From the NCBI GenBank assembly GCA_963920705.1, contig CAWUCO010000251.1, positions 558,001 to 622,000 on the forward strand: DNA of 64,000 nt, written 5' to 3'. A program made the position numbers and the translations under genes. The notes beneath the pieces are model-generated. The model was not told the DNA's origin. It did not search any database and saw only the letters and a list, made by a program, of their open reading frames with translations. Shown here in pieces: positions 63,880-64,000 of the stretch. The stretch is from Odiellus spinosus. Taxonomy: Eukaryota > Arthropoda > Arachnida > Opiliones > Phalangiidae. Position 1 is the stretch's first letter. Each line of letters starts with the position of its first letter.

Positions 63880-64000
63880 CTCTTATTATTTAGAATGTCC
63901 ATTAATAGCTCTTTCGATGACTTTGGTTTTGTCTAAATTGCCAAAACGTGACAAATATAAAATTGGTTAAAATTAAGCAAAAACGCTTAAAAATCCAAGA
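63880..64000. repeat. Partial monomer at the right edge (121 bp)
   Basis: This is the start of monomer 168. It has TTTAGAATGTCC, TTCGATGAC and CCAAAACG, matching the monomer at 50491. It is cut by the end of the window, so the array continues. Confidence 0.95.

Larger units (their letters stand above)
1..64000. repeat. AT-rich satellite array, ~382 bp monomer, 167 full copies
   Basis: Every part of the window is the same tandem repeat. Counting the start word CTCTTATTATTTAGACTG (or its TTCTTATT variant) gives 167 complete monomers and one partial. Nearly all are 381, 382 or 383 bp, with a few of 384-385 bp. All lie head to tail. Monomers look mostly more than 90% identical by eye and fall into recurring types, arranged in higher-order blocks described separately. 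GC is about 27%. No unique sequence, transposon, RNA gene or convincing coding gene interrupts it. Such purity is typical of centromeric or pericentromeric satellites. That role is inferred, since the sequence alone cannot show kinetochore binding. Both edges are inside the array, so its true length is unknown. Confidence 0.99.
60815..64000. repeat. Second copy of 47427-50611, continuing past the window
   Basis: Starts are 60815, 61200, 61583, 61966, 62349, 62733, 63116, 63499 and 63880. Order and private marks match the left copy at an offset of 13388-13389 bp (35 monomers): the 385 bp monomer, CGAATGACATTGG, CATATCTTTCTTG, AATTGTTAAATTGTG and TTTAGAATGTCC. The left breakpoint lies between about 60800 and 60868. 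Visible differences are the patch at 61903-62035 and ATTAATAGCTC near 63905. Confidence 0.92.

Noticed and set aside
1-64000. CRISPR array
   Set aside because: The repeated unit is 381-385 bp with no unique spacers between short repeats. The variable parts are themselves members of the same repeat family.
1-64000. LTR element or LINE/SINE-derived satellite
   Set aside because: No reverse transcriptase, integrase, primer-binding site, polypurine tract or tRNA-like promoter box is visible in any monomer.
1-64000. Telomeric or ribosomal spacer array
   Set aside because: There are no short telomere-type repeats and no rRNA sequence or enhancer-like subrepeats within the monomers.

Overview
The whole 64 kb window is one uninterrupted tandem satellite DNA array. 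I count 167 complete monomers of 381-385 bp plus a 121 bp partial monomer at the right edge, all in the same orientation, with no transposon, gene, tRNA, rRNA, CRISPR array or other unique sequence anywhere. GC is about 27% (103 of 383 bases counted in the monomer at 382-764). A homogeneous array of this length points to a eukaryotic chromosome, most likely centromeric or pericentromeric heterochromatin. CpG is not depleted (8 per monomer, about 7 expected), which fits a weakly methylated genome such as many invertebrates better than a vertebrate or plant. I cannot name the species.

The main structural result is that each monomer is a long imperfect palindrome. In the reference monomer a left arm (543-669) and a right arm (700-827) are reverse complements at about 82% identity by hand alignment, around a 30 bp inner spacer. 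A roughly 98 bp outer spacer (828-925) joins one palindrome to the next. The satellite is thus an alternating head-to-head/tail-to-tail chain of half-units of about 191 bp. Each strand could fold into a long hairpin every 383 bases. Three monomers near 59.2-60.8 kb carry two right-arm changes that exactly restore complementarity to the left arm, and a sister monomer without them is present. This suggests exchange between the arms.

Monomers fall into recurring sequence types, used below. T: TTCGATGAC, GGTCTATTTAAA, GGAAATCC, GGCCAATTTAAA. N: GCAAAATTG with ACACTT. V: GCAAAATTG with ATACTT. G: ATGCTT, AGACAATTC, GGCCTTATTT. X: GAATTTCAAG with GAACAAATATTGG. Q: TTACCAATTG, usually with TTTTTTAACGG. 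E: TTTGACTAAAT, GATTTTTGAG, AGAAAAAATT, GGCCTATTC, TTGAGTTGG. Length is set mainly by two 1 bp indels (CGA(A)TGAC and GGAAA(A)TCC), giving 381, 382 or 383 bp.

Layout. 1-6.5 kb: mixed monomers, including blocks copied again at 15.3-19.5 kb. 6.5-14.9 kb: three tandem higher-order copies of 8, 6 and 8 monomers. 15.3-19.5 kb: mosaic second copy of the left end. 19.1-27.2 kb: a partial further higher-order copy, then short trimer, tetramer and dimer repeats. 27.2-44.7 kb: E-type territory with a pentamer block and several tetramer blocks, the cleanest at 32.9-37.9 kb. 44.7-50.1 kb: dimeric blocks. 50.1-58.1 kb: T runs and tetramer/pentamer copies. 58.1-60.8 kb: dimers carrying the arm-to-arm changes. 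60.8-64 kb: a copy, 35 monomers away, of 47.4-50.6 kb that runs off the window. Open reading frames recur on the minus strand but behave as by-products of the repeat, so no protein gene is annotated.
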